The notes below the pieces were generated by a model that ran no database searches, was not told the origin of the DNA, and saw nothing but the letters and a program-made list of their open reading frames with translations. A DNA stretch of 64,000 bases from Veillonella denticariosi JCM 15641 (lineage in GTDB: Bacteria > Bacillota > Negativicutes > Veillonellales > Veillonellaceae), in NCBI RefSeq assembly GCF_002959855.1, contig NZ_PPDB01000001.1:1-64000 (forward strand), given 5' to 3'. Position 1 is the stretch's first letter. Each line of letters begins with the position of its first letter. This document shows positions 47,259 to 55,516 of this stretch, piece by piece. The position numbers and the translations under genes were made by a program.

Positions 47259-47469
47259 AAAGTAGCGGTAAAAAATATAAGAGGCTTAATCGTTTTTTAA
47301 ATCAGGATGGCTATAGAAAAGTATAATTATATTAACAATACAAACATATTATGAATATAAGATTATTGCTGAAAGCTTGATGATAAACGTTTATTTTTAA
47401 TCCTTCATAATTTTCCGTTATTATTAATAGTATATAGTATTTATACTTTCTGAAAGCGAGTCCCTAATT

Positions 47470-48096
47470 ATGACTACAGTAAAACACGAATGGCGTAAAC
47501 ATGAGAAAGACCTGTATTGTCCGAAGCAGCAGGCGGTGCAGGTTACGGTGCCGAGCATGAAGTTCCTCGTGCTGGATGGCGTGGGAAATCCTAATCATGC
47601 GGCTTTTGCCGATGATATTGAGACGTTATATTCGTTGTCCTACGGGATAAAGATGCTGCCGAAAAAGGGCGTGACGCCGGATGGGTACTTTGATTACACC
47701 GTGTATCCGTTGGAGGCACTCTGGAAGCAGATCGAGCATACGGAGCAGTTTGATAAGAATAATCTACAATATCGGCTGATGATCAGACAACCTGATTTTG
47801 TGACCCCTGACGTGTTGGAGGCGGCTATTATTAATGTGTCCAAGAAAAAATCGTTGCCTCGATTTAAGGACGTGCGACTCGAATCGATAGAGGATGGCGA
47901 TTGCGTGCAGATATTGCATGTCGGGCCTTATGATAATGAACCGGAATCGTTTGTGAAAGTAGATGAATTCTGCGCTGCTCATAATTTGCAACGTGTTAAC
48001 GACGAGTGGCATCGGGAAATTTATCTGTCCGATGCACGAAAGGTGGAGCCCGCAAAATTGAAGACTGTATTGCGCGTGCAGGTGAAAAAAGGGTAG
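47470..48096 (+). CDS. GyrI-like small molecule-binding domain protein
   Basis: This 208-residue cytosolic protein has a GyrI/SOUL-like layout: MKFLVLDGVGNPNH near 30, DYTVYPLEALWK, LMIRQPDFVTPDV and the C-terminal LHVGPYDNEPESFVKVDEF with LYLSDAR-type ending. Such stand-alone domains bind small hydrophobic molecules or act as hydrolases; the role here is unknown. Base composition is core-like. It is preceded by an AT-rich gap of 211 bp without a gene. Confidence 0.82.
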   Translation: MTTVKHEWRKHEKDLYCPKQQAVQVTVPSMKFLVLDGVGNPNHAAFADDIETLYSLSYGIKMLPKKGVTPDGYFDYTVYPLEALWKQIEHTEQFDKNNLQYRLMIRQPDFVTPDVLEAAIINVSKKKSLPRFKDVRLESIEDGDCVQILHVGPYDNEPESFVKVDEFCAAHNLQRVNDEWHREIYLSDARKVEPAKLKTVLRVQVKKG

Positions 48097-48145
48097 TATA
48101 AAGCTGTCATATTAAACTTAATCGGATTTATGAAGGAGGCGCCTT

Positions 48146-48622
48146 ATGGATCTGAATAGTTTTTTCTTATTGTTTCCCAGTATTTTTATGCTGCACGAAT
48201 TTGAGGAGATGCTCTTGTTTCCTTATTTTATGGGGCGAAATCAGCAGTTGCAACGTCGATTTTTAGCGGGGGCGTTTACACCGTCCAGATTCAACGCCGT
48301 CGTCTGTCAGGAATTCATACTCCTGTTGATTGTGCTGGGCTTGAGTATGTATTTTGAAAGCTTCGACATTTACATTACTGTCATCATAGCGTATATATAC
48401 CATGTGATCGGGCATATATTCCAAAGTATTTTTCTGAGACAGTATATACCGGGTGTTCTTAGCGGCGTCATCACGGCCGGTTATTGTGCCTGCCGGATCT
48501 ATGATGTGGTATCTATGAACTATTGGCTCCTGGCGTATTCGTTCATAACATTGCTACTTATCCTTGTAAACATTGCGGTGAGTTTTAAAATATTACAGGT
48601 GTTACAAAAACCATCTAATTAG
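48146..48622 (+). CDS. HXXEE domain-containing membrane protein
   Basis: This 158-residue integral membrane protein has four or five hydrophobic segments and the family motif HEFEE at residues 17-21 near the N-terminus. A second short conserved piece, YHVIGHIFQSIFLRQY, lies near 90, with YTPG-like turns after it. The function of the HXXEE family is unknown. GAAGGAGG precedes the ATG, with good spacing. Confidence 0.85.
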   Translation: MDLNSFFLLFPSIFMLHEFEEMLLFPYFMGRNQQLQRRFLAGAFTPSRFNAVVCQEFILLLIVLGLSMYFESFDIYITVIIAYIYHVIGHIFQSIFLRQYIPGVLSGVITAGYCACRIYDVVSMNYWLLAYSFITLLLILVNIAVSFKILQVLQKPSN

Positions 48623-48707
48623 ACTATGAACGGAAAGCTTTCACATATATTAGACATATTGTTAAACAAAGCGACCCTTCTATGAGGGGCCGTTTTGTGT
48701 ATTAAAA

Positions 48708-48740
48708 AGGTCATCAACAACGTGTGTTGATGACCTCTTA
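48708..48740. terminator. Hairpin terminator between convergent genes
   Basis: AGGTCATCAACA (48708-48719) and TGTTGATGACCT (48725-48736) form a perfect 12-bp stem. The A run before it gives a T run on the minus strand, so it chiefly serves the minus-strand gene. A weaker hairpin at 48670-48695 may serve the plus strand. Confidence 0.8.
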
Positions 48741-48755
48741 ATAAGTAATATATTA

Positions 48756-49103
48756 CTATTCAATTTCCGCTTTCAAATCAATAATATGTTTAGCCGCCGT
48801 GCATCCCGGACAGTCGCAGAATTCAGCGCCTTTTGCCTTAATGTCTTTTGCGTGTTGCAATAACTGTGCGGCTGCTTCGGCACCGAGCATTTGTTTTGCC
48901 AGATCGGAGCCGGCAAAGCCGATTGTTTCATCGATGAAGGCGATATTCTGTTCCGCCACGGATACGAGTTGTTTTGTGAGCTCCGCTTGTTTAGGCGTGC
49001 CTTCCGCATTGAGCCAGGATTGAGCGAATTCTTTTACCGTCTCGTTGCTGGTCGGTGCATCTAATAAAGCTTGTACGAGTTGTGTTAATTGTGCGTGTGT
49101 CAT
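48756..49103 (-). CDS. Small cysteine-motif protein, unknown function
   Basis: This 115-residue, mostly helical acidic protein ends with a CDCPGCTAAKHII motif that could bind metal. The rest (VQALLDAPTSNETVKEFAQSWL, AEQNIAFIDETIGFAGSDLAK) resembles small proteins that some annotators label Hsp90-like; I do not regard that as established. The first codons and about 95 bp of upstream sequence are duplicated at about 50.0-50.18 kb. AAAGGAG is present before the start on the minus strand. Confidence 0.72.
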   Translation of the reverse strand: MTHAQLTQLVQALLDAPTSNETVKEFAQSWLNAEGTPKQAELTKQLVSVAEQNIAFIDETIGFAGSDLAKQMLGAEAAAQLLQHAKDIKAKGAEFCDCPGCTAAKHIIDLKAEIE

Positions 49104-49180
49104 GATAGTCTCCTTTATATAATTACTAACATCTGTTCATGATAGTGCGGTAACTAGCATTATATGAGCATATATTCCTT
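49018..49180. repeat. Copy A of a duplicated segment (gene start and upstream region)
   Basis: From GATTGAGC (49018), through GCATCTAATAAAGCTTG and TCTCCTTTATAT, to GTAACTAGCATTATATGAGC, this matches copy B at about 50000-50180. It contains the start of the minus-strand 115-residue gene and its promoter region. Confidence 0.75.
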
Positions 49181-49530
49181 TTGTTGAATTTATTATAGCA
49201 CCTACAATTATTTTGAATAGTAGAATGATTTGAGATAGATACTATCAAATGTGATAGATTTGTGATGATTACTGAGGAACTTTTTGATATAATTTTATAA
49301 TAAAAGCGGATTATCAGCGATTGGCGCAACGTAGTTTTATTGAATTTGTAAAAGATAGGATTAGGATAATATAAACAAACTAAAATTGAGGAGGAGATAA
49401 GAGGGATAATAAGGAGATTGTTAAATACTTCTACGAGGTAATTGAAATTCTAAACCGAAATATATTATAAGGAAATACAAATAAACTCCGGCTTATTAGA
49501 TTAAAGTAATTTGAACTTATGGAGGTAGTA

Positions 49531-49959
49531 ATGAATAAGATCACTTGCATTTGTTTAGGTGTTAGAGACATGGAAAAATCAATAAAGTTTTATAGAGATG
49601 GTTTAGGATATAAGACTGACTGTAAAGAAAATAATCCTCCGGTAATATTTTTTGATACGGCAGGGACAAAATTTGAACTATTTCCTTTGGAACAATTAGC
49701 AAAAGATATTGATGAAAGTAATCCACCAGCGGAAAATGGATTTGCGGGAATTACATTAGCTTATAATGTTGAACATAAAGAAGATGTTGATAGGGTTATT
49801 GAATTAGTACGAAATGCTGGTGGGAGAATTATAAAAGAACCACAAGATGTTTTTTGGGGTGGATACCATGCATATTTTTCTGATCCGGATGGATATTACT
49901 GGGAAGTTGCATGGGGGCCAAAATTTGAGTTTGATGAAAATGGACTACTGAAATTTTAG
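49531..49959 (+). CDS. VOC family protein (glyoxalase/bleomycin-resistance fold)
   Basis: This 142-residue vicinal-oxygen-chelate protein has CICLGVRDMEKSIKFYRDGLGY at the start, FFDTAGTKFELF near 50, and GYHAYFSDPDGYYWEVAWGP near 120, which carries the paired-beta metal site. Substrate is unknown. The start at 49531 follows GGAGGTAGTA. The DNA is AT-rich, and the gene lies exactly between the two copies of the duplicated segment, which suggests acquisition. The 427-bp stretch upstream (49104-49530) holds copy A and AT-rich sequence without a gene. Confidence 0.85.
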   Translation: MNKITCICLGVRDMEKSIKFYRDGLGYKTDCKENNPPVIFFDTAGTKFELFPLEQLAKDIDESNPPAENGFAGITLAYNVEHKEDVDRVIELVRNAGGRIIKEPQDVFWGGYHAYFSDPDGYYWEVAWGPKFEFDENGLLKF

Positions 49960-49999
49960 TAGTTGGTCTTGCTCAGGCTTGTCTTCGGCATCAGCTTAT

Positions 50000-50180
50000 G
50001 ATTGAGCAATTTTTTACTGCTGGATTACTTGTGTGTGCATCTAATAAAGCTTGCACAATTATGTTAATTATGCGTACATCATTATAATCTCCTTTATATT
50101 TACTAACTATAGGCTTTAGAATCATGCTGTAACTAGTATTATATGAGCATCTGTTCCTTTAATGATATAATTTACTTAAT
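50000..50180. pseudogene. Copy B of the duplicated segment: decayed start of the 115-residue gene
   Basis: It matches copy A (49018-49180) over about 165 bp with many substitutions: GATTGAGC, GCATCTAATAAAGCTTGCA, TCTCCTTTATAT and GTAACTAGTATTATATGAGC. On the minus strand it keeps only the first 25-30 codons in degraded form and lacks a usable start. It is therefore a gene remnant flanking the VOC gene. Confidence 0.7.
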
Positions 50181-50189
50181 AGATGTAGT

Positions 50190-50864
50190 TTGTTTATAGG
50201 GGATTGTATCATAAAAAAGATTGTGTGTGTATTGTCTGCATTAGCTTTCATAGGTTCTATCAATGTCGCCTCCGCAGATGACTTGATGCGGTTACGCCTT
50301 AACGGCAATTCTATTTATGACCAGCCTTATGGTGATCGAAATGAGTTTCCATGTCCTGATGGACTTGGTAGTTGTGCTATGACTGATACAGATTATAGAA
50401 GTACTCGCAAGGATCAAACGTTAGAGGTATTTGATTCTGTATATGAGGCTAAACAGCATTTGCACTTTAATTCTCAGTTGCCGATGGGGGTAGAGGGACT
50501 CCGTCCTATACATGTAGCCATTGTGGATCATGATGTGCTACAGGTGGTGTATGCGTATCATGAACTTTCAAAAGGAAAATATTTTGACAGTGTAAATGAT
50601 ATACCAAAATATATTAAGTATCGCGTATCTACAGTATCAGGTAATATCGCAGGCGATTATAAAGATTACTTACCTCAGAGAACAGATGTTGTGAAAGGCA
50701 TGCCGGTGACCTATAGAATGGTAGATAATTCTGTATATTTAGCATCGTGGAAATATGAAAATCAGAACCATGTGTTCTTATTTAATGAGCCAGTTTCTAT
50801 TGATAGGGCTAGAGAAATGATTAAGAGTGTACATTATTACGCTAATGATAGAGCGATAGGCTAG
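50190..50864 (+). CDS. Secreted protein with a DUF4367-like domain, paralogue of the 39.1-kb gene; unusual start
   Basis: This product (218-224 residues) has a signal peptide (KKIVCVLSALAFIGSINVASA) and the same domain as the 39.1-kb gene: LPMGVEGLRPIHVAIVDHD then VLQVVYAYHE, IKYRVSTVSGNIAGDY, VYLASWKYENQNHVFLF and IDRAREMI. The natural start seems lost: AGGGGA is followed, at start-codon distance, by ATA-AAA-AAG at 50211, where ATG-AAA-AAG is expected. The only standard alternative in frame is TTG at 50190, without a ribosome site. It may be weakly expressed or silenced. Confidence 0.65.
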   Translation: MFIGDCIIKKIVCVLSALAFIGSINVASADDLMRLRLNGNSIYDQPYGDRNEFPCPDGLGSCAMTDTDYRSTRKDQTLEVFDSVYEAKQHLHFNSQLPMGVEGLRPIHVAIVDHDVLQVVYAYHELSKGKYFDSVNDIPKYIKYRVSTVSGNIAGDYKDYLPQRTDVVKGMPVTYRMVDNSVYLASWKYENQNHVFLFNEPVSIDRAREMIKSVHYYANDRAIG

Positions 50865-51032
50865 TTGCTAAATAAAATGGCTAGGAAAGCGTCTACCCAC
50901 TTGCAAATGTAGTAGGCGAGTACATTTACCATGACGGTTGGCAAAATAAGATAGCTGCCACAAGAACGATATATAATCGCCATTGTGACAGCTATTTGGC
51001 AGTACTGGTCAATCTAATAGTGTATGGTTATT

Positions 51033-51548
51033 CTATTTTCTGAAAGCCTCCGCGATGGAGTGAATGCCGTCAAACAAGAAACCGAAAGCGATAAAGTAGA
51101 TAAATGCCTCACCGGAAGCAATCGGCTTGAATATGAGTAACAGGCCTAATAGTAACAGAACAAGTGCGAGCCATTTTGCACTGCCGCCCAATAGTGATAC
51201 CATGGAGTCGGCATTTCTGGATTTAATGAAAATGATGATAGCATCGATTACCATCCAGATACCGATTGTGATCGGGAATACCAACGGTAGGAATGCAAAT
51301 CCGCCGCACACGAGAAAGATACCGAATAAAGCATTGATAATGCCGCCGATGAGATACCAGCTGCTACGCAATTCAGCGGGTAACATAAAATAATTCATAA
51401 TGGAGCTGACTGCACTGACAAAAAAGATAATAGAAAATAGCCAGGCAAAAGCCATGAGATTAATAACGGGGTTTACTAGTAAGAATATCCCTAGGATAAT
51501 GCTTACAATACCCGATAAAATAAAGAAGAATTTGCTTGAACCGCTCAT
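51033..51548 (-). CDS. HdeD family (DUF308) membrane protein
   Basis: This 171-residue inner-membrane protein has six hydrophobic segments arranged as repeated helix pairs with the DUF308 pattern (GIVSIILGIFLLVNPVINL, then AWLFSIIFFVSAVSSI, GIINALFGIFL, LLLLGLLLIFKPIASGEAF). HdeD proteins are linked to acid stress; the role here is inferred. GGAGGAATT precedes the start. The 168-bp spacer toward the plus-strand gene holds an imperfect hairpin (ATAGCTG...CAGCTAT near 50951-50996), a possible terminator. Confidence 0.85.
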   Translation of the reverse strand: MSGSSKFFFILSGIVSIILGIFLLVNPVINLMAFAWLFSIIFFVSAVSSIMNYFMLPAELRSSWYLIGGIINALFGIFLVCGGFAFLPLVFPITIGIWMVIDAIIIFIKSRNADSMVSLLGGSAKWLALVLLLLGLLLIFKPIASGEAFIYFIAFGFLFDGIHSIAEAFRK

Positions 51549-51660
51549 AATAATTCCTCCAATCTTTGGTACTGCTTATTTTCAGTATGCGTGAAATCAT
51601 GGTCTATGTCAAATTGTAATGATAAAATTGTGCTTTCACAAAACTCACATGTCCATCTGG

Positions 51661-51690
51661 TTGACACAGTTCTATAGAATGCCGTATAAT
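51661..51690 (+). promoter_or_regulatory. Promoter of the leu operon
   Basis: TTGACA (51661-51666) and TATAAT (51685-51690) are both consensus, with an 18-bp spacer, and transcription would enter the T-box leader directly. Confidence 0.85.
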
Positions 51691-51699
51691 ACCCTTATA

Positions 51700-51940
51700 T
51701 CTTAAATCAAGCGATGAACGGGTATAAAGGTTTACAAATCCTGCTTTCAGAGAGTTGCCGGCCGGTGCGAGGCAATAGAGGTTGTACGCCGACACTCTCC
51801 CGTGAGCTTCGGTGGCGAACGTCAGTAGTCATCGACGGTGGTTCCGTTATCGCCGAAACGAGTCCCAATTAGGGTGGTACCGTGTTATGAATATAACGCC
51901 CCTTTGAGCAACGACGGTTGTTCTGAGGGGCTTTTTATTT
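51700..51940 (+). promoter_or_regulatory. T-box leader controlling leuACDB
   Basis: The leader shows the T-box order: AAATCAAGCGATGAAC, CAGAGAGTTGCCGGCCGGTG followed by CGAGGC (stem I distal features), a specifier region ACACTCTCCCGTGAGC, and the T-box AGGGTGGTACCGTG at 51871-51884. It ends in a terminator hairpin at 51898-51932 (GCCCCT...AGGGGC) with a T run. A CUC leucine specifier is readable at 51795-51799, and the variable T-box base (51878) is T, matching a tRNA with discriminator A, as in tRNA-Leu. Uncharged tRNA-Leu should therefore switch the operon on. Confidence 0.92.
51898..51939 (+). terminator. T-box regulated terminator
   Basis: GCCCCTTTGAGCAAC pairs with GGTTGTTCTGAGGGGC around a short loop, followed by TTTTTATTT. 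It is the expression platform of the T-box leader. Confidence 0.85.
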
Positions 51941-52059
51941 GTGAAAGTCTAGTAAATCATTGATTATACATGGTGTTGACATTGGCGATTTTATAAACTT
52001 TTACTATGGATAGATATAATACAGTGTTATGTTTTATGAGGATAGAAAAGGTGGCTATT

Positions 52060-53598
52060 ATGGAACAGAATCGTATATATTTCTTTGATACAACGCTTCG
52101 TGACGGAGAGCAGACACCAGGTGTGGCATTGCAGACACCGGAGAAGGTGGAAATTGCGAAAGGTCTCGTGCGCCTCGGCATCGATGTGATCGAAGCCGGT
52201 TTCCCTGCCGCATCTTCGGGGGACTTTGAAGCGGTACAGACCATTGCACGGGAAGTAAAGGGCGCAACGATCTGCGGCTTGGCGCGTGCGAACGAAAAGG
52301 ACGTGCAGAAGGTGGCGGAGGCCCTTGCAGATGCGGAGCGCAGCCGGTTGCATGTGTTTATCGCGACATCCGAAATCCATATGAAATATAAATTGAAGAT
52401 GACTCGTGAAGAGGTGTTGGCAAAGGTGAAATCCATTTTGGAATTTGCTAAGGGTAAATTCGATGAAATCGAGTTTTCCGGTGAAGACGCGTCCCGTACG
52501 GATCTTGACTTTTTGTGCGAAGTATTCGGTGTAGCTATCGCCGGCGGCGCTACGATTCTCAACGTGCCGGACACGGTAGGCTATATGATGCCGCGAGAAT
52601 TTGTCGATAAGATTCGCTACATCAGGGAACATACGCCGGGCATTGAAAAGGCGATTATCTCCGTTCACTGTCACGATGATTTGGGCCTTGCCAATGCGAA
52701 CTCTCTGGCGGCTATCGAGGCGGGCGCACGTCAGGTGGAATGTACGGTCAACGGACTTGGCGAACGTGCGGGCAACGTCGGCATCGAAGAGGTTGTTATG
52801 GCTCTTAAAACGCGTCACGATTACTTCGGCGATCTTCAGGTACATATCGATACGAAACAATTTACAAAGGTATCCAAACTCGTAAGTCGTCTAACAGGCG
52901 TCGTAGTGCCGCCGAACAAGGCTATTATCGGGTCCAATGCATTCGCTCATGAATCCGGTATTCATCAGCACGGTATGCTCAACAATCCTGAAACTTATGA
53001 AATCATGACACCTGAATCCGTAGGGGCCGAGAAGACGAACATCGTTCTCGGTAAACACTCGGGGCGCCATGCCTTTGATGATCATTTGAAATCCCTTGGG
53101 TTCCATACTTTCACGGAGGAAAAAATCAACGATCTGTTTATGAAGTTTAAAGCGTTGGCGGACCGCAAGAAACAAGTGTACGACGACGATATTATCGCCC
53201 TTGTGGTGGATAATATTCACCATAAAAAAGCGTTCGAGCTCGTGGCTCAATACTACAAATTGGGGGAAAAAGGCTACGCATACGCTGATGTCCGTCTCAT
53301 GACTCCGGATGGTGAAAGAGCGGATGCAGCGGTCGGCGACGGTCCGGTAGACGCATCCCTCAAGGCCGTTGAACGTGTGGTCGGTTTGCCGATCAGCTTG
53401 AAGGATTACCAGATCCGCGCCATAACAGCAGGCAAAGATGCCCTCGGGGAAGCAACCCTCAAGGTGGAATACAACGGTCGCCTGTACCATGGTCGTGGTA
53501 TCAGCACCGATATCGTTAAATCAAGTGTGAATGCATATATCAATGCGGTGAATTCCGTATTCCTAGCTATGGAGCTAGAACAACAGGAGGAAGAATAA
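52060..53598 (+). CDS. leuA: 2-isopropylmalate synthase
   Basis: This 512-residue enzyme condenses acetyl-CoA with 2-oxoisovalerate, the first step of leucine synthesis. FFDTTLRDGEQTPGV is at the N-terminus (catalytic Arg14, metal-binding Asp15), VHCHDDLGLANAN carries the metal His pair near 205, and NGLGERAGN follows. The C-terminal LeuA regulatory domain (about 385-505) gives leucine feedback. Length is normal. The start at 52060 follows AAAAGGTGG; a frame extends upstream to 52006 without a ribosome site. The gene is placed after a leucine T-box. Confidence 0.93.
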   Translation: MEQNRIYFFDTTLRDGEQTPGVALQTPEKVEIAKGLVRLGIDVIEAGFPAASSGDFEAVQTIAREVKGATICGLARANEKDVQKVAEALADAERSRLHVFIATSEIHMKYKLKMTREEVLAKVKSILEFAKGKFDEIEFSGEDASRTDLDFLCEVFGVAIAGGATILNVPDTVGYMMPREFVDKIRYIREHTPGIEKAIISVHCHDDLGLANANSLAAIEAGARQVECTVNGLGERAGNVGIEEVVMALKTRHDYFGDLQVHIDTKQFTKVSKLVSRLTGVVVPPNKAIIGSNAFAHESGIHQHGMLNNPETYEIMTPESVGAEKTNIVLGKHSGRHAFDDHLKSLGFHTFTEEKINDLFMKFKALADRKKQVYDDDIIALVVDNIHHKKAFELVAQYYKLGEKGYAYADVRLMTPDGERADAAVGDGPVDASLKAVERVVGLPISLKDYQIRAITAGKDALGEATLKVEYNGRLYHGRGISTDIVKSSVNAYINAVNSVFLAMELEQQEEE

Positions 53599-54858
53599 AT
53601 GGGTATGACCATTACTGAAAAGAATATGGCTCGTCACGCGGGTCTCGATGTGGTTAAGCCGGGCCAGATTATCGAATGTCATTTGGATGCGGTGTTGATG
53701 AACGATATCACGTTTCCACCGGCTCGCAGAGAGTTTTTGAAAATCGGAAAACCCGTATTTGACCGTCATAAAATTTATCTGGTGCCGGATCATTTCACAC
53801 CGAATAAAGATATTCAATCCGCTACACAGGCCAAGGTGATGCGCGACTTCGTACGTGAATATGGTATTACGAACTATTTTGAAGTGGGGCGTATGGGTAT
53901 TGAGCACGTTATTTTGCCGGAAAAAGGCCTTATCGGTCCCGGCGAAATGATGATCGGTGCGGACTCCCACACGTGTACATATGGCGCGGTTAACGCATTC
54001 TCCACAGGCGTCGGTTCCACCGATGCGGGCGTGGCGATGGCGGAAGGCAAAACATGGTTCAAGGTGCCTGAAACCATCAAGGTTGAACTCATCGGAAAGC
54101 CGAATAAATGGGTAACCGGTAAAGACGTAATCCTCGATTTAATCGGACGCATCGGCGTTGACGGCGCTCGGTATATGGCGCTTGAATTTGCCGGCGAAGG
54201 CGTAAAGCACATGACCATGGCGGACCGCTTGACGATTTGTAACATGGCTATCGAAGCGGGCGGTAAATGCGGCGTATTCCCTTATGATGAAATCACCGAA
54301 GCGTATATCAAAGACCGCGTACATCGACCTGTTGAGCCTATCAATCCGGATCCTGATGCGGTGTATGCGCAAACGGTAACCATCGACTTGTCTAAATTGC
54401 AGCCGGTCGTGGCATTCCCGCATTTGCCATCCAACACGCATTACATTGGGGATATCGATAAAGATATCAAAATCGACCAGGTCATCATCGGCTCCTGTAC
54501 AAATGGGCGCTACGAAGATCTGTTGGCCGCCGCTGAAATCTTGAAAGGTCGCAAGGTGGCTCCCTTCGTGCGTTGTATCGTGATCCCCGGCTCTCAGGAT
54601 GTGTACGACCAGGCGATGAAGGACGGCCTTTTGGATATCTTCATTCAGGCTGACTGCGCCGTGTCCACACCGACTTGCGGACCTTGTCTGGGCGGTTACA
54701 TGGGCATCATGGCCGAAGGGGAACGCACCGTTTCCACGACGAATCGTAATTTCCGTGGTCGCATGGGGCACGTGGATTCCGAGGTGTATTTGGCAAGCCC
54801 TTATGTGGCGGCAGCGAGTGCTGTACTAGGCCGTATTGCAGGGCCTGAGGAGGTTTAA
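53599..54858 (+). CDS. leuC: 3-isopropylmalate dehydratase large subunit
   Basis: This 419-residue aconitase-superfamily subunit has 4Fe-4S ligands Cys300 (GSCTNGR), Cys360 and Cys363 ([11 protein letters not shown]). [11 protein letters not shown] is near 120 and [15 protein letters not shown] near 395. It isomerises 2- to 3-isopropylmalate with LeuD. The length fits the shorter leuC type common in anaerobes. AGGAGG precedes the ATG, and the gene follows leuA immediately. Confidence 0.93.
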   Translation: MGMTITEKNMARHAGLDVVKPGQIIECHLDAVLMNDITFPPARREFLKIGKPVFDRHKIYLVPDHFTPNKDIQSATQAKVMRDFVREYGITNYFEVGRMGIEHVILPEKGLIGPGEMMIGADSHTCTYGAVNAFSTGVGSTDAGVAMAEGKTWFKVPETIKVELIGKPNKWVTGKDVILDLIGRIGVDGARYMALEFAGEGVKHMTMADRLTICNMAIEAGGKCGVFPYDEITEAYIKDRVHRPVEPINPDPDAVYAQTVTIDLSKLQPVVAFPHLPSNTHYIGDIDKDIKIDQVIIGSCTNGRYEDLLAAAEILKGRKVAPFVRCIVIPGSQDVYDQAMKDGLLDIFIQADCAVSTPTCGPCLGGYMGIMAEGERTVSTTNRNFRGRMGHVDSEVYLASPYVAAASAVLGRIAGPEEV

Positions 54859-54859
54859 T

Positions 54860-55351
54860 ATGGATTTTGAAAGTAAAAAAATCTGGCGCTACGGCGACGA
54901 CGTGGATACAGACGTGATCATTCCGGCCCGCTATCTGGCAATTGCCGACTGGAACGAGTTGGCGGAACATGCGATGGAGGATATTGATACTACATTCGCT
55001 CCTAATGTGAAAGCCGGAGAAATCATGGTGGCCGGAAAGAACTTCGGTTGCGGTTCCTCCCGTGAACACGCACCGGGCGTTATTAAGACTAAAGGCGTGC
55101 CTGTTATCGTGGCGCATTCCTTTGCGCGAATCTTCTTCCGTAATGCCATCAACATCGGTTTGCCTGTTGTTGAAATCGGAGACCAGGTGGATAGAATCGA
55201 TGCAGGTGATGCAATCGGCGTGGATTTGTCCAAAGGGATTGTGTATAACTTGACTAAAAATGAACAATACCAAGGGACGGAGCTGCCACAATTCATTCAA
55301 GATATTGCGGCGGCCGGCGGTCTTGTGAGCTTTGCGAAAAATCGCAAGTAG
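54860..55351 (+). CDS. leuD: 3-isopropylmalate dehydratase small subunit
   Basis: This 163-residue swivelling subunit pairs with LeuC. It shows WRYGDDVDTDVIIPARYL, GKNFGCGSSREHAPGVI and SFARIFFRNAINIGLP. The start at 54860 follows GAGGAGG overlapping the leuC end. After it, a 165-bp spacer with an imperfect hairpin separates leuD from leuB. Confidence 0.93.
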   Translation: MDFESKKIWRYGDDVDTDVIIPARYLAIADWNELAEHAMEDIDTTFAPNVKAGEIMVAGKNFGCGSSREHAPGVIKTKGVPVIVAHSFARIFFRNAINIGLPVVEIGDQVDRIDAGDAIGVDLSKGIVYNLTKNEQYQGTELPQFIQDIAAAGGLVSFAKNRK

Positions 55352-55362
55352 TATAGAAGAAA

Positions 55363-55457
55363 CGAAACACGTATCTCAAGCCTCCAAAGCGAGCTAAGTC
55401 GGTTTCAAGGCATATGCCAGCTCTTACCCGATTAAGTGTTATTGCGATTTCTTCGTA
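55363..55457. repeat. Imperfect hairpin repeat between leuD and leuB
   Basis: GAAACGAAACAC (about 55363) faces GTGTTATTGCGATTTC (55436-55451). The arm carries 'gcctccaaagcgagctaagtcgg', trimmed to the core words GCCTCCAA and AAGTCGG also found in the 38.0-kb and 56.6-kb repeats. It may modulate expression between leuD and leuB. Confidence 0.5.
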
Positions 55458-55516
55458 AAGGGCACTGGGGGAGAGTATGAGGTTTGCAATCTTTTACTAT
55501 ATATTGGAGAGGTAAG

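Noticed and set aside
51604-51795. Minus-strand frame over the T-box leader
   Set aside because: The plus-strand T-box structure explains the sequence.
51976-52020. Second leuA promoter after the T-box terminator
   Set aside because: TTGACA at 51976 and TATAAT at 52015 are both consensus but 33 bp apart, far from normal spacing.
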